DNA of 64,000 nucleotides from Streptomyces roseicoloratus (GTDB lineage Bacteria; Actinomycetota; Actinomycetes; Streptomycetales; Streptomycetaceae): positions 1 to 64,000 of the forward strand of contig NZ_SDOY01000132.1 in assembly GCF_004117935.1 (NCBI RefSeq), written 5' to 3'. Within the stretch, counting starts at the first letter, position 1; every line of letters starts with the position of its first letter. Of this stretch, positions 23,621-31,852 are shown one piece after another. The notes beneath the pieces are model-generated. The model worked only from the letters and a program-made list of their open reading frames with translations, was not told the origin of the DNA and did not search any database. Made by a program: the position numbers and the translations under genes.

Positions 23621-25222
23621 ATGATGGATCTCGTCTTCCGGGACGCCGAGGTCGTGGACGGCACCGGCGCACCGTCCTACCGCGCCGACGTCGCGATCGC
23701 CGACGGCCGGATCGCCTCGATCGTCAAGGAGGCCGCGGCGGCCGGCTGCCAGCGCCCGACGGCCCGCCGGATCATCGACGTCGAGGGCCTCGCCCTGTCC
23801 CCCGGCTTCATCGACATGCACGCCCACAGCGACCTCGCGCTGCTGCGGGACCCGGACCACAGCGCGAAGGCCGCGCAGGGCGTGACGCTCGAGGTCCTCG
23901 GCCAGGACGGCCTGTCGTACGCGCCGGCCGACGACCGCACGCTCGACGCGGTGCGGAAGGCGATCACCGGCTGGAACGGCGACGGCTCGGACGTCGACAT
24001 CGACTGGCGCACCGTGGGCGCGTACCTGGACCGCCTGGACACGGCGCACGGCGGCCGGGGCATCGCGGTGAACGCGGCCTACCTCGTCCCGCAGGGCACG
24101 GTCCGGATGCACGCGATGGGCTGGGAGGACCGCCCGGCGACCGAGCGCGAGCTGAACCGCATGCGGCAGCTGGTCGCGGAGGGCCTGGAGCAGGGCGCGG
24201 TCGGCATGTCCTCCGGCCTCACCTACACGCCGGGGATGTACGCCCCGGACGCCGAGCTCACCGAGCTGTGCCGGGTGGTGGCGGAGTACGGCGGCTACTA
24301 CTGCCCGCACCACCGCTCGTACGGAGCGGGGGCACTACGGGCGTACGAGGAGATGGTGCGGCTCACCCGGGAGGCGGGCTGCGCGCTCCACCTCGCGCAC
24401 GCCACCATGAACTTCGACGTGAACGAGGGCCGCGCGCCGGAGCTCCTGTCCCTCCTGGACGAGGCCCTGGCGGCGGGCTCCGACATCACCCTGGACACCT
24501 ACCCGTACACCGCGGGCTGCACCACCCTCGCCGCGCTCCTGCCCGGCTGGGCGCACGAGGGCGGCCCGGAGTCCCTGCTCGCCCGTCTGCGCGACGACAC
24601 GGCGGCGGAACGGATCCGCCGCGACCTGGAGGAGACGGGCTCGGACGGCTGTCACGGAGTCCCGGTCGACTGGCCCACCGTGGAGATCGCCGGCGTCACG
24701 GCCCCGCCGCTGTCCTCCTGGGTCGGCCGCCGTCTCGCCGACTGGCCGACGGCCCGCCGCCTCCTCCTGGAGGACCGCCTGGGCACCACCATCCTCCAGC
24801 ACGTGGGCCACGAGGAGAACGTCCGGGCGATCATGCGCCACCGGGTCCACACGGGCGGCTCGGACGGCATCCTCCACGGCGCCAAGCCGCACCCGCGGGC
24901 GTACGGCACGTTCCCGGAGTACCTCGGCCGGTACGTCCGCGACGAAGGCGTCCTCACCCTGGAGGAGTGCGTCGCCCACCTCACGTCCCGTCCGGCCGCC
25001 CGCCTCCGGCTCCCCGACCGCGGCCTGGTGAAGGAGGGCTACGCGGCCGACCTGGTCCTCTTCGACCCGGCGACGGTCGCCTCCGGCGCCACCTACGCCG
25101 CCCCCCGCACCCTCCCGACGGGCATCCCCCACGTCCTGGTCAACGGCCGCTTCGTCATCGAGGACGGCACCCGCACGGACACCGTGCCAGGCCGCGCGAT
25201 CCGCCGCACGCCGGTGGACTGA
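23621..25222 (+). CDS. N-acyl-D-amino-acid deacylase (amidohydrolase)
   Basis: A 533-residue metal-dependent hydrolase. The N-terminal beta domain (MMDLVFRDAEVVDGTGAPSYRADVAIADGRI) leads into PGFIDMHAHSDLALL, the first metal motif. Later come SGLTYTPGMYAPDAEL, YYCPHHRSYG, HLAHATMNFD and the terminal TGGSDGILHGAKPHPRAYGTFPEYL, where Asp of GSD is the expected catalytic residue. The layout fits D-aminoacylases, which release D-amino acids from N-acyl forms. AGGAGGAAGG precedes tandem ATG codons (23621 and 23624). Together with the upstream PLP enzyme it should turn N-acyl-D-amino acids, for instance from peptide or wall turnover, into keto acids. Confidence 0.9.
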   Translation: MMDLVFRDAEVVDGTGAPSYRADVAIADGRIASIVKEAAAAGCQRPTARRIIDVEGLALSPGFIDMHAHSDLALLRDPDHSAKAAQGVTLEVLGQDGLSYAPADDRTLDAVRKAITGWNGDGSDVDIDWRTVGAYLDRLDTAHGGRGIAVNAAYLVPQGTVRMHAMGWEDRPATERELNRMRQLVAEGLEQGAVGMSSGLTYTPGMYAPDAELTELCRVVAEYGGYYCPHHRSYGAGALRAYEEMVRLTREAGCALHLAHATMNFDVNEGRAPELLSLLDEALAAGSDITLDTYPYTAGCTTLAALLPGWAHEGGPESLLARLRDDTAAERIRRDLEETGSDGCHGVPVDWPTVEIAGVTAPPLSSWVGRRLADWPTARRLLLEDRLGTTILQHVGHEENVRAIMRHRVHTGGSDGILHGAKPHPRAYGTFPEYLGRYVRDEGVLTLEECVAHLTSRPAARLRLPDRGLVKEGYAADLVLFDPATVASGATYAAPRTLPTGIPHVLVNGRFVIEDGTRTDTVPGRAIRRTPVD

Positions 25223-25265
25223 CGCGCCACCGCGCCCGCAGGCCACCACCATGGCCGCCTTCCCT

Positions 25266-25293
25266 CCCCGTGTGCCCCGGCGGGCCCACGGGG
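25266..25293. terminator. Hairpin between convergent D-aminoacylase and mptB-like genes
   Basis: CCCCGTG pairs with CACGGGG, and inside it GCCC pairs with GGGC, with one mismatched position. The gap is only 81 bp between two convergent stops. Confidence 0.55.
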
Positions 25294-25303
25294 CGGCCGC
25301 GCC

Positions 25304-26926
25304 CTAACGCCCCCGCGCCCGCGCCCGCGGCGACACCGCCCCGCCCGGGACCGGCCGCGGTCCGGGGACCGGCGCCCCGCCCGGTGCGGCGGCCGGCTCG
25401 CCCCACGACTCGCGCCGCGCCCAGAACACCCCCGCCGCCAGCACCACGCCCGCCAGGGCGAAGCCGTACGCCGGGGTGTGGCCCGACGGTGCCGTCTCGT
25501 ACGTCAGGGCCGCGCACAGCACGGCCAGCAGCTGACCGCCCCGCCCGTCCCACGCGCCCGCCGCCGCGACCACCACCGTGCCCCACAGCGCGTACCAGGG
25601 CTGGACCATCGGCGAGAGCGCCACCAGCGCCAGGAGGGCGACGCCGAGACCGAGGACCGGATCGAGGCGCCCCTTCGCCACGCGCCAGGCGATCGTCGCG
25701 ACGATGGCGCCGGCGGCCAGCAGGCCGAGCTTCTGGACCACGCCCTTGACCGGATCCGGATCGTCCGCGACCAGGAGCCCGAGCCCCAGCCCGAGGTCAC
25801 TGGTGACGGACAGCGCGGTGTGGATGTTCGCCGCCACGCCCTGGGTGCGGAGCCAGCCGAAACCGGTGTCGGCCGCCACGCTCGCGAGCGCCGCGACGGC
25901 CACGGCCACCGCACCCGGCAGCAGTCCCTTCGCGAGGCCCGCCACCCCGCCGCGCCGCCGCGCCACCACGATCCCGACGAACAGCAGCCCCAGCGCCGCC
26001 GGCGACTTGACCATCATCGCGAGCCCGATGACCGCGCCGCCGGCCACCGGCCACCAGCGCCCGCGCCGCCCGGCGAGCAGCACGCCCGCGAGCAGCAGTC
26101 CGGCCATCAGACCGTCGTTGTGCATGCCGCCGACGACATGGACGATCACCAGGGGGTTGAGCGCCGCGAGCCACAGCGCCCCGTCCCGCCGCCCCTCGGG
26201 CGCGAGCCCGCGCACCGCCCACGCGATCAGCGCCAGCGCGAGCAGCGCGACGAGCCGCATGCCGAGCACGGCCGGGACGACGGCGCCGCCGGTGACCGCG
26301 ACGACGGCCTGGGCGAGGAGGAGGAAGACGGGGCCGTACGGGGCGGGGGTGTCGGTCCAGTGGCCGCCGACGCTCGCCGCCGCGTCGTGGCCGAGCTCGC
26401 CGGGAGCCAGGACGGCGGGCCCGGCGCCGTAGACGTCGTGCCCTTCGAGGACCATCGCGCCCTGGGCGATGTAGCTGTAGACGTCGGCGCTGTAGAGCGG
26501 CGGGGCGAGGAGGAGCGGCGCGATCCACCACCCGAGGGTGACCAGCGGCCCGCGGCCGCCCACACCGGGCCCCGCACCTTCTCCGCCGCCCCGGCCTCCA
26601 CGGCTCCCGCCCCCGGTCGCACCGCCCCGGCCTCCACGGCTCCCGCCCCCGGTCACACCGCCCCGGCCTCCACGGCTCCCGCCGCCGGTCGCGCCCGCGC
26701 GCTCGGCGCGGAGCACCCGCCCGTACTGCCACCACGCCACGATCAGCAGGGTCAGCCCGAGGGAGGCGACGACGGAGCCCGCCACCGTCACGCCGGTGCC
26801 GTGCGGCTGCCACAGGCCCGCACCGCCGCGTACGGGGAGCGTCCCGGCGGCCCAGCCGCCGGCGGTGACGGCGAGCGAGCCGGCCGCGCCGAGCCACCGG
26901 CATCCGGCGGTGCTGAAAACCCACAT
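25304..26926 (-). CDS. MptB-like polyprenol-phosphomannose-dependent alpha-1,6-mannosyltransferase
   Basis: A 540-residue polytopic protein with about 13 hydrophobic helices from ATG 26926. The first extracellular region holds PPLYSADVYSYIAQGAMVLEG, the D-x-Y-S-Y motif of actinobacterial GT-C mannosyltransferases (MptA/MptB). Later segments include HWTDTPAPYGPVF, LNPLVIVHVVGGMHNDGLMAGLL and QPWYALWG. In mycobacteria and corynebacteria such enzymes extend lipid-linked mannan. In Streptomyces the acceptor is unclear. Residues ~86-121 are a Gly/Arg-rich loop made by a 36-nt minisatellite and lie between helices, an odd insertion for the family. Confidence 0.82.
   Translation of the reverse strand: MWVFSTAGCRWLGAAGSLAVTAGGWAAGTLPVRGGAGLWQPHGTGVTVAGSVVASLGLTLLIVAWWQYGRVLRAERAGATGGGSRGGRGGVTGGGSRGGRGGATGGGSRGGRGGGEGAGPGVGGRGPLVTLGWWIAPLLLAPPLYSADVYSYIAQGAMVLEGHDVYGAGPAVLAPGELGHDAAASVGGHWTDTPAPYGPVFLLLAQAVVAVTGGAVVPAVLGMRLVALLALALIAWAVRGLAPEGRRDGALWLAALNPLVIVHVVGGMHNDGLMAGLLLAGVLLAGRRGRWWPVAGGAVIGLAMMVKSPAALGLLFVGIVVARRRGGVAGLAKGLLPGAVAVAVAALASVAADTGFGWLRTQGVAANIHTALSVTSDLGLGLGLLVADDPDPVKGVVQKLGLLAAGAIVATIAWRVAKGRLDPVLGLGVALLALVALSPMVQPWYALWGTVVVAAAGAWDGRGGQLLAVLCAALTYETAPSGHTPAYGFALAGVVLAAGVFWARRESWGEPAAAPGGAPVPGPRPVPGGAVSPRARARGR
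26586..26693. repeat. 36-nt minisatellite inside the mptB-like gene
   Basis: Three copies (26586-26621, 26622-26657, 26658-26693), with two or three substitutions among them. On the minus strand they give a 12-residue Thr/Val-Gly-Gly-Gly-Ser-Arg-Gly-Gly-Arg-Gly-Gly unit. Confidence 0.9.
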
Positions 26927-27027
26927 GGGGGGCAAACCTACCCTGCGCCGAGACGCGCCCGCGGGCTCGCCCGGGTCGTCCCTTCCGGACCCTGGCCGGG
27001 TCCGAGCCGGATCGGGGAGAAGCGCGC

Positions 27028-27504
27028 TCAGCGCTGCTTCCTCTGGATGCCGGGCGCCTGGCCCGAGTTGCCCGGGCGGCCGGACGGGGACGCCGTCGCG
27101 CTGCCGGAGGCGGCCGGCCCGGGACGGTTCGCGCCGTCGGACGGCGTCGGGCCCGCGGACGGTGCGGTGGAGCCGCCGGCCGTGGCGGACGGCGACGCGG
27201 AGCCGTCCGAGGCGCTCGGACCGGTGGCCGGGCCCCCGTCGCCGGCGCCGTCGTCCTCGCCCGGGCTTCCGGCGTCCCGCTGGATCAGCGCGGGCATGCC
27301 GGGGCGGCCGCCCTCGTCGGGAGCCGGACCGCCTGCCCCGCCGGACGCGGGCCCGCCGTCGAGCGCGGCGAAGGCGGCGAGGATGCCGCACACGACGACG
27401 GCCCCGCTCCCGGCGATCCACAGGGGGCCGGGGCCGCGGCGCTTCGACGCGTGACGGCGGCGACGTCTCGAGGGCTCCGCGCCCTCCGTCTCGTTCGGAC
27501 TCAC
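27028..27504 (-). CDS. Uncharacterised single-pass membrane protein, Pro/Ser/Gly-rich
   Basis: About 158 residues from GTG 27504 (VSPNETEGAEP). A very basic cytoplasmic stretch RRRRRHASKRRGPGP precedes one membrane helix (PLWIAGSGAVVVCGILAAFAAL, ~28-50). A long disordered exterior tail rich in Gly, Pro, Ser, Asp and Thr follows, ending GQAPGIQRKQR. The topology is N-in, C-out. No catalytic domain is seen. The ribosome site is weak and the start is uncertain. The long frame continuing upstream to 28857 is antisense to the aminotransferase and rejected. Confidence 0.55.
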   Translation of the reverse strand: MSPNETEGAEPSRRRRRHASKRRGPGPLWIAGSGAVVVCGILAAFAALDGGPASGGAGGPAPDEGGRPGMPALIQRDAGSPGEDDGAGDGGPATGPSASDGSASPSATAGGSTAPSAGPTPSDGANRPGPAASGSATASPSGRPGNSGQAPGIQRKQR

Positions 27505-27613
27505 GAGCCGTGATTGTAGGGAGCACGACACGGCCGGAGCGACGTGGGTCACAGCGCGGCCGGCGCACCCCGTGACGGCGCCGCGGAGGCACCGCCGACG
27601 GGTCCGCGCACCC

Positions 27614-27634
27614 CGTGACGGCGCCGCCGTCACG
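27614..27634. promoter_or_regulatory. Perfect 9-bp inverted repeat upstream of the aminotransferase
   Basis: CGTGACGGC and GCCGTCACG separated by GCC, ~100 nt before the ATG. The left half-site is also present in the upstream copy of the 22-nt direct repeat, so there may be two binding sites 43 nt apart (four helical turns). Confidence 0.5.
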
Positions 27635-27723
27635 CGTCGAAGCGCCGCCGCCGAGGCCCCCGACCGCGCCGTACGCCTCCCCCACGTGTCCCAAAACACG
27701 AGGCGCCCCGCGCCGGCCCGCCG

Positions 27724-27729
27724 TAAGCT
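27724..27729 (+). promoter_or_regulatory. Candidate -10 box; leaderless aminotransferase mRNA
   Basis: TAAGCT ends 6 nt before the ATG at 27736 and there is no ribosome site, so transcription would begin at or next to the start codon. No -35 consensus is seen. Confidence 0.4.
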
Positions 27730-27735
27730 CTCGTC

Positions 27736-28947
27736 ATGCAGGTGATCCAGTCCACGAAGCTCGCCAACGTCTGTTACGAAATCCGGGGCCCGGTGCTCGA
27801 AGAGGCGATGCGGCTGGAGGCTGCGGGTCATCGCATCCTCAAGCTCAACACCGGCAACCCGGCCGCCTTCGGCTTCGAGTGTCCGCCGGCCATCCTCGAG
27901 GACATGCTGCGCAACCTCGCCGACGCCCACGGCTACGGCGACGCGAAGGGGCTGCTCTCGGCCCGGCGCGCGGTGATGAGTCACTACGAGACCAAGGGCG
28001 TCCCCCTCTCCGTCGAGGACATCTACCTCGGCAACGGCGTCTCCGAGCTCATCCAGATGGCGATGCAGGCGCTGCTCGACGACGGCGACGAGGTGCTGGT
28101 CCCGGCGCCCGACTACCCGCTGTGGACCGCCGCGGTCTCGCTGGCGGGCGGCACGGCCGTGCACTACCGCTGCGACGAGCAGGCCGACTGGATGCCGGAC
28201 CTGGCCGACATCGAGCGGAAGATCACCGATCGGACCAAGGCGATCGTGATCATCAACCCGAACAACCCGACGGGCGCCGTCTACGACGACGAGATGCTGC
28301 GGAGCCTGACCGAGATCGCCCGCCGCCACAGCCTGGTCGTCTGCTCGGACGAGATCTACGACAAGATCCTCTACGACGGCGCCACCCACACGCCGACCGC
28401 CGCCATCGCCCCCGACCTGCTCGTCCTCACCTTCAACGGGATGAGCAAGAACTACCGGGTGGCCGGTTTCCGCTCCGGCTGGCTCGCCGTCTGCGGCCCC
28501 AAGTCGCACGCCTCCTCGTACATCGAGGGCCTGACGATCCTCGCCAACATGCGACTGTGCGCCAACATGCCGGCGCAGCACGCGGTGGCCGCCGCCCTGC
28601 AGGGCCGGCAGTCGATCGAGGACCTGGTGCTGCCGGGCGGACGGCTCCTGGAGCAGCGGGACACGGCGTACGAGCTCCTGACCCGGATCCCGGGCGTGAC
28701 CTGCGTGAAGCCGAAGGGCGCGCTGTACCTGTTCCCGCGCCTGGACCCGGCCGTCTACAAGATCAAGGACGACCGGCAGATGGTCCTCGACCTGCTGCGC
28801 GCCGAGAAGATCATGGTGGTGCACGGGACGGGCTTCAACTGGCACGAGCCGGACCACTTCCGGATCGTCACGCTGCCGGCCGCCGCGGACCTCGCGGACG
28901 CGGTGACCCGGATCGGGAACTTCCTGGACGGCTACAGCCAGTACTGA
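27736..28947 (+). CDS. PLP-dependent aminotransferase, AlaA (glutamate-pyruvate) type
   Basis: A 403-residue fold-type I aminotransferase. Key motifs are LNTGNPAAFGFECP, GYGDAKGLLSARRAV, APDYPLWTAAVSLAGG, INPNNPTGAVYDDE, SDEIYDKILYDG, FNGMSKNYRVAGFRSGW (PLP lysine K238) and a C-terminal FNWHEPDHFRIVTLP with the substrate-carboxylate Arg. The set matches E. coli AlaA-like enzymes, which interconvert alanine and pyruvate with glutamate. The length is standard. Single gene; the next gene has its own promoter-like sequence. Confidence 0.93.
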   Translation: MQVIQSTKLANVCYEIRGPVLEEAMRLEAAGHRILKLNTGNPAAFGFECPPAILEDMLRNLADAHGYGDAKGLLSARRAVMSHYETKGVPLSVEDIYLGNGVSELIQMAMQALLDDGDEVLVPAPDYPLWTAAVSLAGGTAVHYRCDEQADWMPDLADIERKITDRTKAIVIINPNNPTGAVYDDEMLRSLTEIARRHSLVVCSDEIYDKILYDGATHTPTAAIAPDLLVLTFNGMSKNYRVAGFRSGWLAVCGPKSHASSYIEGLTILANMRLCANMPAQHAVAAALQGRQSIEDLVLPGGRLLEQRDTAYELLTRIPGVTCVKPKGALYLFPRLDPAVYKIKDDRQMVLDLLRAEKIMVVHGTGFNWHEPDHFRIVTLPAAADLADAVTRIGNFLDGYSQY

Positions 28948-29036
28948 CGCGGGGCCCGTTCCCGCCGCCGTCCGTACGGACTTCCGTAAGTCGTCCCGAG
29001 TTCCGGACCCCGCTCAACTTTAGATTGATTCCAAGC

Positions 29037-29042
29037 TAGGAT
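29037..29042 (+). promoter_or_regulatory. Candidate -10 box upstream of the small helical protein gene
   Basis: TAGGAT, a good Streptomyces -10, lies 30 nt before the ATG at 29073 in a short AT-rich island (29015-29045) that also has the imperfect dyad CTTTAGATTGATTCCAAG. The ribosome site GCAGGAGG follows at 29059. Confidence 0.45.
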
Positions 29043-29072
29043 GTCTCCATTGCTACCGCAGGAGGCCATCCC

Positions 29073-29465
29073 ATGTACGAACCGATCCGCACCAAGTCGG
29101 TCCACCGGATGGCCGACGACGACCAGCACGGCTACCCGCACCGCTCCCGCGAGGAGGAGCTGGACATCCAGCTCGCCGGACACCTCTCCGCCCTGCTCGC
29201 CGTCACCGACGAGCTCGGCGACACCGAGGCGGGCGAGCTCATCGCCCGCCAGGTGGCCCGGCTGCGCGGCGCGCCGCCGGCCCGGCACGCGGGCCTGAGC
29301 GGCGCTCCCGCCGCGTCGCTGCACCGCAAGGCGCACGCCCTGGCGGGCCGCGCCCTGGTCGTCGCCGCCTCCCGGGCCGACACGGCCGCCGCGATCCTCG
29401 CCGCCGAGCGCATGGACGCGCACACCGCGGCGCTCGCCAGGGAATCCCTGGTCGGCGCCCCCTGA
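29073..29465 (+). CDS. Uncharacterised small alpha-helical protein
   Basis: A 130-residue cytoplasmic protein with a strong ribosome site (GCAGGAGG, 7 nt before ATG). It starts MYEPIRTKSVHRM, then has ELDIQLAGHLSALLAVTDELGDTEAGELIARQVARLRG and a C-terminal Ala-rich helix pair (KAHALAGRALVVAASRADTAAAILAAERMDAHTAALARE). There are no membrane segments and no known motif. The codon bias is typical of its neighbours. It stands alone between the aminotransferase and the convergent pckG. Function unknown. Confidence 0.75.
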   Translation: MYEPIRTKSVHRMADDDQHGYPHRSREEELDIQLAGHLSALLAVTDELGDTEAGELIARQVARLRGAPPARHAGLSGAPAASLHRKAHALAGRALVVAASRADTAAAILAAERMDAHTAALARESLVGAP

Positions 29466-29832
29466 CGGCCCCGGTCCGCGCGGCACGATCCCGCGCGGAC
29501 CGGGCGCCACCCATCCCGGCGGCCCTCCGCCGCCCTCCCACCCACCCGGGCGGCCCTCCGCCCTCTCGGCGGCCCTCCGCCCTCCCGGCGGCACGCGGAG
29601 AAAACCACCCCGCTCCTCGCGACATCCGGACCGGACAGCCACCCCTGCCGCTCTCCCGGGACCCGCGCCCGAACGTGCGCCGGCCCCCGGAGCCTGAGGG
29701 GGCTCCGGGGGCCGGATGCGTCGTGACGGGCCGTCGTGACCCCTTTTTGCTGGTCAGGGCGGAAATCGGGGCAACCCGTCACGAGTTCGGGGTGCCGCCG
29801 GCGGTCGCCGCCGGCGGTCGGCTGTCAGGGAG
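29466..29832. other. Intergenic region before convergent pckG
   Basis: 367 bp without a gene. It contains CGGCGGCCCTCCGCC-type short repeats (29505-29595), the strong hairpin at 29680-29715, and CCGCCGGCGG self-complementary repeats (29790-29820) close to the pckG stop. Confidence 0.65.
29680..29715. terminator. Perfect 15-bp hairpin between convergent genes
   Basis: CCGGCCCCCGGAGCC pairs with GGCTCCGGGGGCCGG around TGAGGG. Likely the shared bidirectional terminator of the small helical protein gene and pckG. Confidence 0.85.
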
Positions 29833-31656
29833 TCAGCCCAGGCGCTCCACCAGCGCGCGGTACTCGTCCCACAGCTCCTTCGGGGTGTGCTCGCCGAAGG
29901 TCTCCAGGTGCGCGGGGACCAGGGCGGCCTCCTCGCGCCAGACGTCCTTGTCGACGGCGAGCAGGAAGTCCAGGTCCTCGTCGGCCAGGTCCAGGCCGTC
30001 GGTGTCCAGGGCGTCCTTCGTCGGCAGGATGCCGATGGGCGTCTCGACGCCCTCGGCCTTGCCGTCGAGGCGCTCGACGATCCACTTCAGGACGCGGCTG
30101 TTCTCGCCGAAGCCGGGCCAGACGAACGCGCCCGCGTCGTTCTTGCGGAACCAGTTCACGTAGTAGATCTTCGGGAGCTTCGCGGCGTCCGCGGAGGCGC
30201 CGACCTTGACCCAGTGGGCCATGTAGTCGCCCATGTTGTAGCCGCAGAACGGCAGCATGGCGAACGGGTCGCGGCGCAGCTCGCCGACCTTGCCCTCGGC
30301 GGCGGCGGTCTTCTCGGAGGCCACGTTGGCGCCGAGGAAGACGCCGTGGTTCCAGTCGAAGGACTCGGTGACCAGCGGCACGGCGGAGGCGCGGCGGCCG
30401 CCGAAGAGGATCGCCGAGATCGGGACGCCCTTGGGGTCCTCCCACTCCGGGGCGATGATCGGGCACTGGCCGGCCGGGACGGTGAAGCGGGCGTTCGGGT
30501 GGGCGGCCGGGGTCTCGGACTCCGGCGTCCAGTCGTTGCCCTTCCAGTCGGTGAGGTGCTCGGGCAGCTCCTCGGTCATGCCCTCCCACCACACGTCGCC
30601 GTCGTCGGTGAGCGCGACGTTGGTGAAGACGGAGTTGCCCCACATGGTCTTCATGGCGTTGGCGTTGGTGTGCTCGCCGGTGCCGGGAGCGACGCCGAAG
30701 AAGCCGGCCTCGGGGTTGATCGCGTAGAGGCGGCCGTCCTCGCCGAAGCGCATCCAGGCGATGTCGTCGCCGATGGTCTCGACCGTCCAGCCGGGGATCG
30801 TGGGCTCCAGCATGGCGAGGTTGGTCTTGCCGCAGGCGGACGGGAAGGCCGCGGCGACGTACTTCGCCTCGCCCTGCGGCGGGGTCAGCTTGAGGATGAG
30901 CATGTGCTCGGCCAGCCAGCCCTCGTCCCGGGCCATGACGGACGCGATGCGCAGCGCGTAGCACTTCTTGCCGAGCAGGGCGTTGCCGCCGTAGCCGGAG
31001 CCGAACGACCAGATCTCACGGGTCTCGGGGAAGTGCGAGATGTACTTGGTGGAGTTGCAGGGCCACGGCACGTCCTCCTGGCCCTCCTCCAGGGGGGCGC
31101 CGAGGGTGTGGACGGCCTTGACGAAGAAGCCGTCGGTGCCGAGCTCGTCGAGGACGGCCTGGCCCATGCGGGTCATGGTGCGCATGGAGACGGCGACGTA
31201 CGCGGAGTCGGTGATCTCGACGCCGATGGCGGAGAGCGGGGAGCCGACCGGGCCCATGCAGAAGGGCACGACGTACATGGTGCGGCCCTTCATGGAGCCG
31301 CGGAAGATGCCCTTCTCGCCCGCGAAGATCTCCTTCATCTCCGCCGGGGCCTTCCAGTGGTTCGTCGGGCCCGCGTCCTCCTCCTTCTCGGAGCAGATGA
31401 AGGTGCGGTCCTCGACGCGTGCGACATCGGTCGGGTCGGACGCCGCGTAGTACGAGTTCGGGCGCTTCACCGGGTCGAGCTTCGTGAAGGTCCCCTTGGC
31501 GACGAGCTCCTCGCAGAGTCGCTCGTACTCGGCCTCGGACCCGTCGCACCACACGACGCGGTCGGGCTGGGTGATCTCGGCGATCGAGTCGACCCAGGAG
31601 ACGAGCTCCTGGTGCTGGGTGGGGACGGTGGAGGGAGCCGCGTTGTCGCGCGCCAC
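29833..31656 (-). CDS. pckG: GTP-dependent phosphoenolpyruvate carboxykinase
   Basis: A 607-residue GTP-type PEPCK. GTG 31656 is preceded by AAGGAG at the right distance, so the longer frame to 31731 is rejected. Motifs are RTMYVVPFCMGPVGSPLS, the substrate and metal segment NCTKYIS-like CNSTKYISHFPETREIWSF, the P-loop FPSACGKTNLAML (~residues 270-282), DDIAWMRFGEDGRLYAINPEAGFFGVAPGT and the guanine-binding FFWNW-like FDWNHGVF. It converts oxaloacetate and GTP to PEP, CO2 and GDP in gluconeogenesis. It is monocistronic, with a hairpin downstream and a 196-bp divergent region upstream. Confidence 0.96.
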   Translation of the reverse strand: MARDNAAPSTVPTQHQELVSWVDSIAEITQPDRVVWCDGSEAEYERLCEELVAKGTFTKLDPVKRPNSYYAASDPTDVARVEDRTFICSEKEEDAGPTNHWKAPAEMKEIFAGEKGIFRGSMKGRTMYVVPFCMGPVGSPLSAIGVEITDSAYVAVSMRTMTRMGQAVLDELGTDGFFVKAVHTLGAPLEEGQEDVPWPCNSTKYISHFPETREIWSFGSGYGGNALLGKKCYALRIASVMARDEGWLAEHMLILKLTPPQGEAKYVAAAFPSACGKTNLAMLEPTIPGWTVETIGDDIAWMRFGEDGRLYAINPEAGFFGVAPGTGEHTNANAMKTMWGNSVFTNVALTDDGDVWWEGMTEELPEHLTDWKGNDWTPESETPAAHPNARFTVPAGQCPIIAPEWEDPKGVPISAILFGGRRASAVPLVTESFDWNHGVFLGANVASEKTAAAEGKVGELRRDPFAMLPFCGYNMGDYMAHWVKVGASADAAKLPKIYYVNWFRKNDAGAFVWPGFGENSRVLKWIVERLDGKAEGVETPIGILPTKDALDTDGLDLADEDLDFLLAVDKDVWREEAALVPAHLETFGEHTPKELWDEYRALVERLG

Positions 31657-31838
31657 GATTGCTCCTTGAAGAGGGGTTTTCAGATGTATGCCCCTTGGGG
31701 GCTGCGACCCGGATGCGTCGTAGGCGCTCATCCGGTGCCGACCGCACTCATTTGATCATCCGATGCTTCTGCGCATCTGTCCAGAGGGCCGCACACGTGA
31801 GCATCGCCACTCGTATCCGCTCCTTACGATCACGTAGG

Positions 31839-31844
31839 TACGAT
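31839..31844 (+). promoter_or_regulatory. Candidate -10 box; leaderless hemolysin-III-type mRNA
   Basis: TACGAT ends 8 nt before ATG 31853, and no ribosome site is present, so the mRNA is probably leaderless. The -35 region is not recognisable. Confidence 0.4.
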
Positions 31845-31852
31845 GCGGATCC

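Larger units (their letters stand above)
27505..27735. other. Divergent region with direct and inverted repeats
   Basis: No gene. A 22-nt direct repeat beginning GCGCACCCCGTGACGG occurs exactly at 27563-27584 and 27606-27627. The second copy runs into a perfect inverted repeat CGTGACGGC-GCC-GCCGTCACG at 27614-27634. The region ends with the likely leaderless promoter of the aminotransferase. Confidence 0.75.

Noticed and set aside
25478..27454. 658-residue plus-strand open frame opposite the mptB-like gene
   Set aside because: Low-complexity Arg/His/Pro text caused by high-GC antisense reading. The minus strand encodes a coherent membrane protein.
29887..31755. 622-residue plus-strand open frame opposite pckG
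   Set aside because: Antisense shadow of PEPCK, with no recognisable motif.
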